The position numbers and the translations under genes are program-made. DNA of 64,000 nt from Marivirga lumbricoides (GTDB taxonomy: Bacteria > Bacteroidota > Bacteroidia > Cytophagales > Cyclobacteriaceae). The notes under the pieces are model-generated. The model was not told where the DNA came from. It saw nothing but the letters and a program-made list of their open reading frames with translations, and ran no database searches. Positions 46,556-56,519 of the stretch are shown one piece after another; position 1 is the first letter of the stretch; each line of letters starts with the position of its first letter. The stretch lies in assembly GCF_014636295.1 (NCBI RefSeq), contig NZ_BMEC01000011.1, positions 62,001 to 126,000 of the forward strand. Reading direction: 5' to 3'.

Positions 46556-46822
46556 TCAAGAAAAAAGGAGCAGCATTATAAATAAAAAAGCTATGCCTCC
46601 CATTGACAAAAAGGATAACCATATGATTAATTGTGATTTATTTTTTTGATGTTTATCTTCAAAAGGTCCTTGAGAAATGTAAAAAGGTGTAGCTACATAA
46701 AAATATTTAAGGTATTTTTCAATTTCTCCTTTTGGTGATCTGTACCTATCAATGTATTCATAATGTAGATATGCTTTCACTAAAAGCAAGCCTACAATAG
46801 CGTATAAAACAAAGTCATTCAT
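46556..46822 (-). CDS. Small hypothetical membrane protein
   Basis: The 88-residue protein has two hydrophobic segments (about 3-18 and 67-86) joined by a charged loop (YEYIDRYRSPKGEIEKYLKY). No family is recognised. It is probably an inner-membrane protein with both ends outside or both inside. Base composition is similar to its neighbours and there is no operon partner. Confidence 0.5.
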   Translation of the reverse strand: MNDFVLYAIVGLLLVKAYLHYEYIDRYRSPKGEIEKYLKYFYVATPFYISQGPFEDKHQKNKSQLIIWLSFLSMGGIAFLFIMLLLFS

Positions 46823-47054
46823 AGAATTAAAGTGGAGCAGGATTTTCGCTACATCTGGAATATAGTATAAACTCTTTTTTAAAAGTAACTCTTCTTACAT
46901 CCAATAAGAAAAAATTTCCATTCCTTTAATAAAAAGTCACCAATTTATTTATTAATGCTTTTCGTAAACTATCGAATTTTTCTCGGTTTGCTCTATTTAA
47001 AAAAGCCTTATGAAGACACCAATACTCACTAGTTTTATCTAGATTAATAATTTT

Positions 47055-47258
47055 TTATGCGATCATCAAATAAAACGCAACTAAAAATGCCAACATGCTT
47101 AAACTACCAAATATAATAAGTGCAAGTGAAGCGAATTTTAGATAAAAAATGGAAAAACCTGTAACTCCTACGAAATCAGGTTTTTTAAGGTAAATTCTTA
47201 TCCTAACTCCACCCAAAACCATCAAGATTGATCCAATAAAATAGAAAATTGTCTCCAT
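47055..47258 (-). CDS. Small hypothetical membrane protein
   Basis: The 67-residue protein has hydrophobic segments at about 3-19 and 40-64 and basic residues between them (RIRIYLKKPD). It is unlike its 88-residue neighbour in sequence, though both are small two-segment membrane proteins 232 bp apart. Coding status rests on the membrane-like pattern only. Confidence 0.45.
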   Translation of the reverse strand: METIFYFIGSILMVLGGVRIRIYLKKPDFVGVTGFSIFYLKFASLALIIFGSLSMLAFLVAFYLMIA

Positions 47259-47351
47259 GGGTCAGGGATTTACTTTATTGATTATACTCCCACTTTATAT
47301 TAATTAATCAACCTACAAAACTAAATTTACTAAATTAAAGGCATAAAAAAA

Positions 47352-47370
47352 CACTGAGCTTTGCTCAGTG
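47352..47370 (-). terminator. Terminator of the maltodextrin SusCD operon
   Basis: On the minus strand an 8-bp stem (CACTGAGC with GCTCAGTG) and 3-nt loop is followed by seven T, 31 bp beyond the SusD stop. Confidence 0.88.
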
Positions 47371-47400
47371 CCTTTAGTTTTATGGTTGTAGGGTGAAGGT

Positions 47401-48960
47401 TTAATAACCTGTATTTTGATCCAAATTAGAATTTACTGCTAAATCTGAAGCAGGGATTGGAAATATCTCCCTAAATGGATCTATTGAAGTGCCGTCTATT
47501 GCACCACCTTTCCACGGCCAAACATATTCTCCACCTGTATATAAATCAAACCTAATAAGATCTACTCTTCTATGCGCTTCCCAATACATTTCTCTGGCTC
47601 TTTCATCAATAAGAAAATCAAGGGTTAATTGTGATGCATTTATATTACCTGATGCATTTCCGTATGCCCTTTCTCTTAAATCATTAATGTAATTAAGGGC
47701 TGTCCCCTCATCTCCTCCATTTCCACCTCTTAATACTGCTTCAGCATACATTAAATAGGCATCACCTAATCTGAACATAGGGTAATCAGTATCTGCAAAA
47801 GTAACATCAACACCTGGCTCTCCTGTGCTGGTAATATTTCTGTATTTTGGCACAGCATATCCATCAGTAAAAACCAAAAGGTCATTGATTTGTAAAGATT
47901 GCCCATCGGTATAAAATATTGCTCTGGAATCGGTTTCTCCTGAGATATCATCAAATTTATCAACAAAAGCACTTGTCGTCCTTAGACCTTCCCAACCTGA
48001 AGCACCGTAATCCGAAGCTACCATCGAGCCACCTATAGCTCCATTAATCAAGAAAGTAGTGGAGCCATAACTTTGCGATCTCTCCCCGTCAGAAGGTAAA
48101 GTAAAAATCATTTCAGGTGAAGTATGATTATCTGCTAAAAATAAGTTCTGATATCTATTACTCAATTGATAACCTGCTCCTAGAACTTTATTCAATGCTT
48201 CAATACATTCCGTATAATGATCCGCCTGACCATAAACTTCTGCATTTAAGTAAAGCTTGGCCTGCAACATCCATAATGCGCCTTTATCCGCTCTTCCATA
48301 TTCGTTAGCACGTGCATCTATCATATCATCTTCAATAGCTATTAACTCCTCTTTAATAAAGTTAAAAATCTCAGTGGGAGAAGATTGCTCAGGTGCCTGC
48401 GAAGTTACACTGGTAGAGAGTGGTACATTTCTAAATAAATCCAATGCATGCCAGTAAGCTAATGCTCTTAAAAACCTTGCTTCTGCTCTATATTTTCTTA
48501 TTTCTACTATTTCAGTTTCTGAAAAATCATACTTTGCTATATTTTCTTCAGAAGAAACTTCAATAAAATCATTAGCTAAAGGAATTATCAAAAATAATCT
48601 GTAATACAACACTCTTACAAATTGATTTTCAGATGACCACACATGTGTGTTCAAATCCTGAATACCTGCATCTTGCCATGCTATAACCGCTTCATCTGTA
48701 GTCAATTCCTGCGCTTTCCAATAAGCTCTTATATAGGAAGTAAAACCTTCATCACTTACTAAAGTAATATCTGGGGAACCTGAAGGTCCATCCTGTCCGG
48801 TTAAACTAAACGCAGCATAAATTTTAGCTGCATAACTTCTGTAAGAAGAGGCTTCAGAAAAAATGATATTTGAGGAAGCCCTATCTACAGGTTCAACATC
48901 TAAATCAGCGCATGCCGAAGCAATAATTAAAAATATTAAGCTATATAAATACTTTCTCAT
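47401..48960 (-). CDS. SusD/RagB-family lipoprotein (maltodextrin locus)
   Basis: The 519-residue lipoprotein has a lipobox (IASAC, Cys at about 17) and SusD features: 'KYRAEARFLRALAYWHALDL' (about 152-171), 'YPMFRLGDAYLMYAEAVLRG' near residue 398, and the C-terminal 'LIDERAREMYWEAHRRVDLI' and 'FPIPASDLAVNSNLDQNTGY' blocks. It captures oligosaccharide at the cell surface for its SusC partner, whose stop is 11 bp upstream. The downstream enzymes suggest alpha-glucans as ligand. Confidence 0.95.
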   Translation of the reverse strand: MRKYLYSLIFLIIASACADLDVEPVDRASSNIIFSEASSYRSYAAKIYAAFSLTGQDGPSGSPDITLVSDEGFTSYIRAYWKAQELTTDEAVIAWQDAGIQDLNTHVWSSENQFVRVLYYRLFLIIPLANDFIEVSSEENIAKYDFSETEIVEIRKYRAEARFLRALAYWHALDLFRNVPLSTSVTSQAPEQSSPTEIFNFIKEELIAIEDDMIDARANEYGRADKGALWMLQAKLYLNAEVYGQADHYTECIEALNKVLGAGYQLSNRYQNLFLADNHTSPEMIFTLPSDGERSQSYGSTTFLINGAIGGSMVASDYGASGWEGLRTTSAFVDKFDDISGETDSRAIFYTDGQSLQINDLLVFTDGYAVPKYRNITSTGEPGVDVTFADTDYPMFRLGDAYLMYAEAVLRGGNGGDEGTALNYINDLRERAYGNASGNINASQLTLDFLIDERAREMYWEAHRRVDLIRFDLYTGGEYVWPWKGGAIDGTSIDPFREIFPIPASDLAVNSNLDQNTGY

Positions 48961-48971
48961 TTTATTTAAAT

Positions 48972-51965
48972 TTAAAATGTAAGATTGAGACCTACTATGA
49001 AATTGGTAGCTAAAGGCCGTAAATTATTATCAATTCCATTCGGAATATCAGGATTAAAACCACTATAACCTGTTAAAGTAAATGCATTCTGAACAGTACC
49101 ATACACTCTCATTTGTACAAAATCCAATTGAGAGAAATTATAGCCTAAAGTGATGTTGTCCATTCGAACAAAAGATCCATTTTCCAGGTAATAATCCGAC
49201 TTTAATTGTGGTGAATTAAAGTTTGTTTTGAGTGTAGACTCATGGATATTGTTGAATCCAAACTGAGTTAACCTATTATAGAATCCATTAGCTGATGAAG
49301 TATTATTATATACCTCGTTTCCAAGGCTACTTCTTAATGTAAAACTTAAATCAAAGTTTTTATAAGTCATATTGGAGGTCAACCCTAAAGTAACATCAGC
49401 ATTAGGCCTGCCAGTAACTACTAAGTCCTTCTCATTAATTAATTCATCGCCATTTATATCTTCATACATTTCAATTTGTGAACCTACAACAGGAGTGCCA
49501 TCAGCATTGTATTTCTGCTTATAGGTTCTGAAAGAATTTATGGCAAATCCTTCCTGAAGTACCTGGATATTCTGCCCGATATCACCGCTGATTCCTCCTG
49601 TTTCAAAAGCTACCCCACCTTCATTTTGATTTGTAAGCTTAATGATTTCATTCTTGTTGTAAGCAGCATTCAAGTTAACTGACCAGTTAAAATCATTTCT
49701 ATCTGCTAATATTGTATTTAAGCTTAACTCCACCCCCTGGTTACTCATTTCACCAATGTTGGTAAAAACTCGATCACCCACATTGGTACTTGCTATTACA
49801 TTGGCAAAGAAGATGAGGTCTGTGGTATATTTGTCATAAAACTCTAAAGCACCAGTTATACGATTATTTAAGAACCCAAAATCCAGACCGATGTTTGTCG
49901 TAGTCGTTTCTTCCCATTTGATGTCAGGGTCTACTGCAGTAGGTCTGATTAGTAGCACATAGTCGTCACCAAATTGGTAGCTGGCATCAGTCTCACTGAA
50001 ACCATACGTTTGCTCATATAAGAAATCGTCAAAATCCTGATTACCAATTTTTCCCCAACCTGCTCTCAGTTTAAGATTAGATAAAACAGAAGTTAATCCG
50101 CTGGCGAAATCCTCATCCAATATTCTCCATCCTAAAGCTAAAGATGGAAATACACCAAACCTATTGGCTTCTCCAAACCTTGTAGAACCATCCCTTCTAA
50201 TATTTGCTGTTAATAAATATTTATCATCATATTTTAAATTAACTCTTCCGAATACAGACTCAAGCTTATTTGTTACTGCACTAGGGGCTATAGGATTTAA
50301 AGTTTCAGCTTGCGCAGGATCATTTACTCCGAATTGATCGGTTGCCAGATTAAAACCAAAATAACCAACCTGCTCTCTGTAAAATTCCTGATAACTATAT
50401 CCTGCTGTTACATCAAAATTCAACCTTGCTAAACTATTTTCATATCGGAGATAATTATCTGACAAGAAATTTCTACGATTTGACCTTGATAATGAAATGA
50501 ATCCATCCTGGGTGGGGTTTCTTAAAGTAGTAGGCCTGAAGACTTCATTTCGTCCATTATTAACATCATAACCTGTAACAGATTGAACAGACAAACCATC
50601 AACTACAGGAATTTTATATGTTAAATCAATATTACCGAATGAACGGAAGGTTTGTCCTACATCTTTAGTTTGCAAAAGAATACTTACAGGATTACCCGTG
50701 GCATTTGGATTTCCCCATTCATAGAAGCCACCAAATTCTTCATAACCTTCCGCTCTAACTGGTCGGGTTGGGTCAAAAGTATAGGCTGCTCCCAACACAT
50801 TAGGTGCAAAAACGTCATTAGTAAATGCATTTTTATTAGTAAATACTATCTTGAGATTATCATCCAATAGTTGAGTACTTAATTTTACAGAAGTTCTTGT
50901 AATCTTATTTGATGAAGTTCTTAATACACCTTTATTGTCCATGTGGCTTAATGAAAAGTAGTAAGATGTGTTTTCACTCCCACCGGAAACTGATATCTCA
51001 TGGCTTTGACTTTCCACTGCCTGAATAACCTCTTCACTCCAGTTTGTGCTGGCTTCACCTAATTCATCCAGCCTTTGAGGAGCTTTTAAATCGATTACAG
51101 CCCGATAATTCGCAGCGCTTAAAAATGGATTATCACCGAAATATTGAGAACTGGCATAACTACCACTATAAGAGAATTTAGGTTTACCTTTAGTTCCAGA
51201 TTTAGTTGTGTAGATGATTACTCCATTAGCAGCTCTGGAACCGTAAATTGCAGTTGCAGATGCATCTTTTAGTACGGTAACACTCTCAATATCGTTAGGA
51301 TTAATGAAGTTTAAACCGTTTCTTCCTCCTGCAAAACCTCTGTTATCGATCGGAACTCCATCCACCACAATTAATGGATCACTACTTGCATTAATTGAAG
51401 AAGCACCACGTATTCTGATATTGGCGCCACCACCAAGCTCTGTACTCGGAGACACCACTACACCAGCAACTTTCCCTGAAATTAAATTGTCTGGACTAGT
51501 GATAATTCCTTTGTTAAATTCTTCCGGAGAAACAGTGGCAATAGCCCCCGTTACATCTTCAGCTTCCTGAGTGCCATATCCTACCACTACCACTTCACCT
51601 AATTGCTCTATGTCTTCCTCAAGGCGGACATCAATAACTGAACGCCCATTTACAGGCACTTCCATGTTTCTATACCCTATGAAAGAGAAAACCAATATAG
51701 CATCTTCTGGTGCTTCCAGCTTATAATTCCCTTCTAAATCAGTGGTTGTTCCTTCAGTGGTACCCTTAATCATTATACTGGTACCAGGAAGTACATCTTT
51801 AGTTTTCGAATCAGTAACTTGGCCGGAGATTATACTCTGCTGAGCTAATGAAGAATAAGACGTAAAAACAAGTACCAGCAAAAGAAATGCTCTTTTTAAT
51901 GGAATACCTACGCTTTTTAAGCCTTGCTCGCAATGTTTAAACATTTTCTTATATGTATTTTCCAT
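48972..51965 (-). CDS. SusC/RagA-family TonB-linked importer (maltodextrin locus)
   Basis: The 997-residue receptor has an unusually long leader before the hydrophobic signal (about 24-42, ending SSLAQ), then the CarboxypepD_reg-like domain ('ISGQVTDSKTKDVLPGTSI'), 'VVVVGYGTQEAEDVTG', plug with 'PLIVVDGVPIDN' and 'GSRAANGVIIYTTKSG', and a barrel ending 'TNFIVGLNLTF'. The upstream ATG gives 23 extra residues (MENTYKKMFKHCEQG and onward); this is common in SusC proteins of Cytophagales. It follows the T9SS amylase in gene order reversed: transcription runs from the SusE/F-like gene at 56247 through amylase to SusC and SusD, or each has its own promoter. Confidence 0.95.
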   Translation of the reverse strand: MENTYKKMFKHCEQGLKSVGIPLKRAFLLLVLVFTSYSSLAQQSIISGQVTDSKTKDVLPGTSIMIKGTTEGTTTDLEGNYKLEAPEDAILVFSFIGYRNMEVPVNGRSVIDVRLEEDIEQLGEVVVVGYGTQEAEDVTGAIATVSPEEFNKGIITSPDNLISGKVAGVVVSPSTELGGGANIRIRGASSINASSDPLIVVDGVPIDNRGFAGGRNGLNFINPNDIESVTVLKDASATAIYGSRAANGVIIYTTKSGTKGKPKFSYSGSYASSQYFGDNPFLSAANYRAVIDLKAPQRLDELGEASTNWSEEVIQAVESQSHEISVSGGSENTSYYFSLSHMDNKGVLRTSSNKITRTSVKLSTQLLDDNLKIVFTNKNAFTNDVFAPNVLGAAYTFDPTRPVRAEGYEEFGGFYEWGNPNATGNPVSILLQTKDVGQTFRSFGNIDLTYKIPVVDGLSVQSVTGYDVNNGRNEVFRPTTLRNPTQDGFISLSRSNRRNFLSDNYLRYENSLARLNFDVTAGYSYQEFYREQVGYFGFNLATDQFGVNDPAQAETLNPIAPSAVTNKLESVFGRVNLKYDDKYLLTANIRRDGSTRFGEANRFGVFPSLALGWRILDEDFASGLTSVLSNLKLRAGWGKIGNQDFDDFLYEQTYGFSETDASYQFGDDYVLLIRPTAVDPDIKWEETTTTNIGLDFGFLNNRITGALEFYDKYTTDLIFFANVIASTNVGDRVFTNIGEMSNQGVELSLNTILADRNDFNWSVNLNAAYNKNEIIKLTNQNEGGVAFETGGISGDIGQNIQVLQEGFAINSFRTYKQKYNADGTPVVGSQIEMYEDINGDELINEKDLVVTGRPNADVTLGLTSNMTYKNFDLSFTLRSSLGNEVYNNTSSANGFYNRLTQFGFNNIHESTLKTNFNSPQLKSDYYLENGSFVRMDNITLGYNFSQLDFVQMRVYGTVQNAFTLTGYSGFNPDIPNGIDNNLRPLATNFIVGLNLTF

Positions 51966-51976
51966 GTATTATTGAT

Positions 51977-54709
51977 TTATTGCTTTATAATTTTGTGTAC
52001 TTCTATTTTCTGCCCTATTGATAATTTCATAAAATACATTCCTGCAGGAAGTTGAGAAACATTGACTTCGTATTTACTTTGTTTATTAATTACAGGTGCA
52101 GGTACGACCTTTCCATTCATATCCAACAACTGAACAGACATGTCATCATAATCCAAATTGATATATATGTTATTTTGCGCTGGGTTGGGATAGACTTTTG
52201 CTCTTGATTCAATCTTCCCAGTATTGTTTAATACAATTCCTTCTTCTGAAATATAATTCTCTATAGGCTGACTTGTGAGTAGTCTAAATTCTCCTGCTGC
52301 TAAGGGAAAGGAAAAATCCTCACTACTTTCAATTGTATATTCTTTTCCAGTGAAGTAGTCATACCAGGTCCCTTCTGAAACTATTTGCTGATCCAGCTCG
52401 CCAGACTCTTTGCTAAAATTTCCAAATAGTACCACCTCAGTTTCCTGGTTATTATACCTGATCCACTTTACTTCAGAACTGGCGTTCCATCCAAAATTCT
52501 GTTTCTCCAAAATTTCAGTCTGAATTTTTAGTTTAATTAATGATTGATATACTTGAAATAACTTATTTCTTTCTGGGTTATCCAGATATCCCCATTTTGT
52601 AGGTTTAATCCCTAACCTATCGTTATTCAATTCTTCATCATATCCAAACTCACCAAATTGCCAGATCATTTTAGGACCAGGTACTAGAAAAAAGAAAGCA
52701 GCATTTAATTTCAGCCTTTGCATTTGTCTAGCCAAACTTTCACTACTTGAATTAGCTAAGTCCCAGGCTACTCTTTCTTCATCGTGACTTTCCATGTATC
52801 CAATCACATGAGGATCATTCCAACCTTTAGCTAAATAGCTCAACCCGCTTATATTGGCATTATTTCCCTTGGCGAGGTTTCTGAAATTATGATTTTCATT
52901 ACCCCACAGCATCATACCATAATTAGCTAATTCTCTCTCTTCATTGTTTTCTGCAAAATGTTCAAGAATAACATAAGAGCCAGGATCAACAGCCCATTGC
53001 ACATCAGCCAACCTTTTTAATAAAGCGACCCTGGAGGCGTCATATTGTCCCCAGAGACCAACATTTCCTAAGGTGTTTCTCTGAGTAAACCCCTTTGAAA
53101 GATCATACCTGTAACCATCTACATGATATTCTTCTATCCAATAGGCTACTATCCTATCTACATAATCTTGTGTAAGCTGGCTCTCGTGGTTCATATCATA
53201 ACCCACATTAAAATCATGCTTGGCTGAAGTATTAAACCAGGGGTTTTGTGAGGTAGGGTTTCCGTAAGTACCTTCATTATACAATCGAACTAAGGCATTT
53301 CTTCCGAATTGATGATTGAGGGCAATATCAAGAATAATTGCAATTCCTCTGTTATGGGCCTCATTCACAAGAGTTTTTAAATCATATTCAGTACCGTAGT
53401 ATTTATCAAGAGAAAGCATGGCAAAGGGATTATAGCCCCAGCTTAAGTTGCCTTCAAATTCCATAACAGGCATAAATTCAATAGCATTTATCCCTAAAGA
53501 TTCAAGATAATCAAGTTTTTTCGTGACTGCATCGAAAGTTCGTAAATCCGTAAAATCCCTTACCAAAAGCTCATAAATTACCAGATCTTCCTTTTCAGGT
53601 TTAACAAAATCTCCATCAGACCAATCAAATTGTGGCTTATTAGTTTGAATATATCCTGCAGCTTCCGATGTTTGGCCAACCGGATAAGGTTTTAAGTCAG
53701 GATATCGGTTGTCATCAATGATCTCCGGATCGTCAAATTCAGAACTTATTTTTTCGGTATATGGATCATGAATTCTAATAGTTCCGTCTACCAGGTATTG
53801 AAATTGATATTCCTGTCCTGGAATAAGATTATTAATAGTGAGCCAAAATTGATTGCCATCTTTAAACATTAAATAATCCACGTCCAAAGACCAATCGTTA
53901 AAATCTCCGATAACAAAAACATTCTCTTTATTAGGTGCTACTAAAACAAGTGTTACACTCGTTTCACTATTGTAATTAATTCCTGCAAAGGCCCCCTCTG
54001 GTGTTGGCTGTTCCTCTACTACAGGTGTGGTTGAATAGCTGTAGTTAATTTCTTTTGTTTCATCACCATTATTAGCAACAAAAGTAAGCTGATGTGTATT
54101 TCCATCATCAATTACATTGTGGGTGGTAATAAATTCTTGTATTGAGGTAGCTGATTCTTCAAGAACCCCATCTACCAAAAATTGTACATCTGACGCTTCG
54201 GATACTATTAAACGTACAGGGATTTGATCTCCTGAATCATAAAAAGCAAAATTACCTTCAGGGCTCTCCAATCTAACATCAAAGCCATCACTTACGGAAG
54301 TAATAAAATCACCAGTTTGCCCGTCTGACCAATCATTTCCTTTTAATAACATGCCTATTTCAGAGATTTGGCTGGCATTCTGATTATAAAAATCAGCCAG
54401 CACCATATTTATAGAAAAGAATGTCCTGCCATCGCTAGTAGACTTAGTAAATTTTGCCTGAGCAGTAGCTTCAGGGTTAGAGTTAGCTGGATTGATATTG
54501 CTGGGAGCATTAATGCTTTTATCAGGCAACCACATCCAAATGTAAGCCTCCGAAAGACTGGCTAAATTTGTTCCTGTTACATCATAAGTAATAGTAAGCT
54601 CATCACTTGCAGTAAAGAATTCAGGTGAGATGGTGGGAGTTTGTGCAAATGAGGTGTTTATTAGTGCACTTAAAATTAAAAATGAAAAAAGGAAGTATAT
54701 TTTATTCAT
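51977..54709 (-). CDS. GH13 alpha-amylase with T9SS C-terminal sorting domain
   Basis: The product (910 residues from MNKIYFLFSFLILSAL) has a Sec signal ending SFAQ, an N-terminal beta-sandwich (about 20-130), a second beta domain, a CBM48-like domain ('VFVIGDFNDWSLDVDYLMF', about 265-285) and a GH13 barrel: 'WGYNPFAMLSLDKYYG', 'IILDIALNH', nucleophile Asp in DGYRYDLSKG, acid Glu in YVILEHFAEN, and Asp in ESHDEERV. It ends in a T9SS type A domain ('VYPNPAQNNIYINLDYDD' to 'GMYFMKLSIG' plus IIKQ). The longest frame starts at 54757, inside a terminator stem, so 54709 is the real start. The enzyme is expected at the cell surface, cutting alpha-glucans for the SusCD pair. Confidence 0.93.
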   Translation of the reverse strand: MNKIYFLFSFLILSALINTSFAQTPTISPEFFTASDELTITYDVTGTNLASLSEAYIWMWLPDKSINAPSNINPANSNPEATAQAKFTKSTSDGRTFFSINMVLADFYNQNASQISEIGMLLKGNDWSDGQTGDFITSVSDGFDVRLESPEGNFAFYDSGDQIPVRLIVSEASDVQFLVDGVLEESATSIQEFITTHNVIDDGNTHQLTFVANNGDETKEINYSYSTTPVVEEQPTPEGAFAGINYNSETSVTLVLVAPNKENVFVIGDFNDWSLDVDYLMFKDGNQFWLTINNLIPGQEYQFQYLVDGTIRIHDPYTEKISSEFDDPEIIDDNRYPDLKPYPVGQTSEAAGYIQTNKPQFDWSDGDFVKPEKEDLVIYELLVRDFTDLRTFDAVTKKLDYLESLGINAIEFMPVMEFEGNLSWGYNPFAMLSLDKYYGTEYDLKTLVNEAHNRGIAIILDIALNHQFGRNALVRLYNEGTYGNPTSQNPWFNTSAKHDFNVGYDMNHESQLTQDYVDRIVAYWIEEYHVDGYRYDLSKGFTQRNTLGNVGLWGQYDASRVALLKRLADVQWAVDPGSYVILEHFAENNEERELANYGMMLWGNENHNFRNLAKGNNANISGLSYLAKGWNDPHVIGYMESHDEERVAWDLANSSSESLARQMQRLKLNAAFFFLVPGPKMIWQFGEFGYDEELNNDRLGIKPTKWGYLDNPERNKLFQVYQSLIKLKIQTEILEKQNFGWNASSEVKWIRYNNQETEVVLFGNFSKESGELDQQIVSEGTWYDYFTGKEYTIESSEDFSFPLAAGEFRLLTSQPIENYISEEGIVLNNTGKIESRAKVYPNPAQNNIYINLDYDDMSVQLLDMNGKVVPAPVINKQSKYEVNVSQLPAGMYFMKLSIGQKIEVHKIIKQ

Positions 54710-54733
54710 CAATATAAGATTTAAAGAATGAAA

Positions 54734-54762
54734 AAAGGATGAGGCGAAATGCCTCATCCTTT
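54734..54762 (-). terminator. Strong terminator between the SusE/F-like gene and the amylase gene
   Basis: On the minus strand a 12-bp perfect stem (AAAGGATGAGGC with GCCTCATCCTTT), 5-nt loop and a six-T run. It lies 16 bp beyond the SusE/F-like stop and 25 bp before the amylase ATG, so it separates or attenuates expression within the locus. Confidence 0.9.
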
Positions 54763-54777
54763 AATTAGGAAAAAAAA

Positions 54778-56247
54778 TTACTGGGCAGTAAAAACTGCTG
54801 AGTAGTTTGTTCCATCAAAAGATAATACTACTTCATAGTCGCCTGCTTCCACTGATAAGTTTCCACCACCTATTGTAAGATCAGGGATAGTTCCACCTAA
54901 ATCGAACTGCCATTCTCCTCCAGCTCTGAATTTGAACTCTCGACCATCGAAATTTCCCGTATAGCTATATGTAGTAACCCCATCTGCAAATCCGTTCGCT
55001 GTCATTTCAACATCTTCATCCCAACTAGCTGTTGGAGAGCCTTCTCCTATTAATGCCCATCCAAAATCCTTCATAGTAGCAGTCCATGTATCGCCTTCAT
55101 CAGCAGTAGAAAGCGTTATATAATATGCCCCGGCAGCAGGAGCCTGAATGTCCGGGCCATTTGCTGTTAGTTGAGCTTCTCCTTCAGTCGTTAGAGGACC
55201 GCCTAAATTAAATGCCCAATCATCATTAGTTCTTAGTTTAAATCTTCTTCCTTGGTCATCCACACTTTCTTCCGCAAAATATACAACTCCATACCATGTA
55301 TGTACCCCATTAGAAACACCTTTATAAAACATATCTCTGTCCGCATCAAATCCATTAGCTGTAACACTTCCCAAAATACCAAATCGATAATCATCAGGAT
55401 CAAAAGTAATAGGCTCTACAGTGCCGGTTTTTGTAGCTTCGAAAGAAGCCCCACCGTCATTCGTCAAAAGAATCCTCACCGTATAAACTCCCTCGTTAGC
55501 TTCATCAAAGGGAATATTACCTCCTCCAGGAACTAAATTATCTGCACTTCCTCCATAATTAGTAAAAGCCACATATCCTGTTCCTGCATCATTATTACGA
55601 ACAATTTTCCATGAGTTATTTATTCGAACTTTATACTCACCTTCTCTCAGAGTCAAGCCACTAACCTCAGCCACTATTCCCTCATCAGCATTAACCGAAA
55701 TTATATTGAGTTGCGTATCATTTTCCCACCCGTTAGGAGTCGCATTTCCCCTTAATGAAACATTCTGCACTTCCATAACAATTAATTCTGAAAGAGTCTC
55801 ATCGTATGAAATTTTAAACAAACCATCAGAATCTATGGTAATTTGTTCATCTCCTTCTTCTAATAAAGCGAGTTGATAGCCTGTAGTGGTAGGTTCATCA
55901 GCCGACAAACTATCCCCGGAGATTTGCCTAAGGTCTCCCCCAATAGTTGAAACTACTTCCCTAGCCTCTACTTTTTGTAATTGATAATTCCCTGCTTGTA
56001 AGAAAACGTAATTTCCAAAAAAGCCCTCTCTATCAGTAGGAGCGTTCCCTTCTCCTTCAACCTTTTCAGGAAGTAGCGCCCGCTCTTCTACTGGCTCCTC
56101 TCCTTCTTGTACAAAGTAATAACCATCTGCCACAGCAATACCATCTCCAACATCAATCACTGGTTCATCATCCTCTCCACAAGAGAAAAGAAACAATGTT
56201 GCAGAAAGCAAAACTGCCATGCTTAAAATTTTTGTTAAGTGTTTCAT
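54778..56247 (-). CDS. SusE/SusF-like surface lipoprotein
   Basis: The 489-residue lipoprotein (lipobox LFSC, Cys at about 23, followed by GEDDEP, an acidic stretch like the lipoprotein export signal) has repeated beta-sandwich units. Three similar C-terminal modules are visible: 'FGILGSVTANGFDADRDMFY', 'WALIGEGSPTASWDEDVEMT' and the matching 'FRAGGEWQFDLGG'/'LRTNDDWAFNLGG' strands, as in the starch-binding modules of SusE and SusF. It binds glucan at the cell surface. It is the promoter-proximal gene of the minus-strand part, divergent from lacI at 56520. Confidence 0.88.
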   Translation of the reverse strand: MKHLTKILSMAVLLSATLFLFSCGEDDEPVIDVGDGIAVADGYYFVQEGEEPVEERALLPEKVEGEGNAPTDREGFFGNYVFLQAGNYQLQKVEAREVVSTIGGDLRQISGDSLSADEPTTTGYQLALLEEGDEQITIDSDGLFKISYDETLSELIVMEVQNVSLRGNATPNGWENDTQLNIISVNADEGIVAEVSGLTLREGEYKVRINNSWKIVRNNDAGTGYVAFTNYGGSADNLVPGGGNIPFDEANEGVYTVRILLTNDGGASFEATKTGTVEPITFDPDDYRFGILGSVTANGFDADRDMFYKGVSNGVHTWYGVVYFAEESVDDQGRRFKLRTNDDWAFNLGGPLTTEGEAQLTANGPDIQAPAAGAYYITLSTADEGDTWTATMKDFGWALIGEGSPTASWDEDVEMTANGFADGVTTYSYTGNFDGREFKFRAGGEWQFDLGGTIPDLTIGGGNLSVEAGDYEVVLSFDGTNYSAVFTAQ

Positions 56248-56376
56248 AATCTATTAATTGTTTTAAGTTTAATATTTACCGATACCAGCAGCTCGACAAT
56301 CACCGCAACAGTATTTTCAATGATCAATGTTAAAGCTCTTAAAGCTCATTCAGTAACCTAAAGCAACATTTTTTAC

Positions 56377-56402
56377 CGCAAACGTCTTCGCAATCGTTTG
56401 CG
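56377..56402. promoter_or_regulatory. Tandem LacI-type operator, SusE/F-lacI divergent region
   Basis: CGCAATCGTTTGCG at 56389-56402 is an imperfect dyad with a central CG. A weaker copy with left arm CGCAAACG starts at 56377, exactly 12 bp upstream and overlapping by 2 bp. The site lies between the divergent SusE/F-like and lacI genes and probably controls both. Confidence 0.75.
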
Positions 56403-56519
56403 TAAATTGATTGTTTTTTGCACTTTTGCATTCGCTCAAAATTTTGTAGATTATTTTATTATTAATTCTGTCATCAACTTCTGAAAGCGTAGTTAAAAGC
56501 GTACATACATTTCTATAAA

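Noticed and set aside
46556-47258. The two small membrane-protein genes as a toxin-antitoxin pair or bacteriocin system
   Set aside because: They are 232 bp apart, unlike each other, without an antitoxin-like DNA-binding partner or an immunity pattern. Only a hypothetical call is justified.
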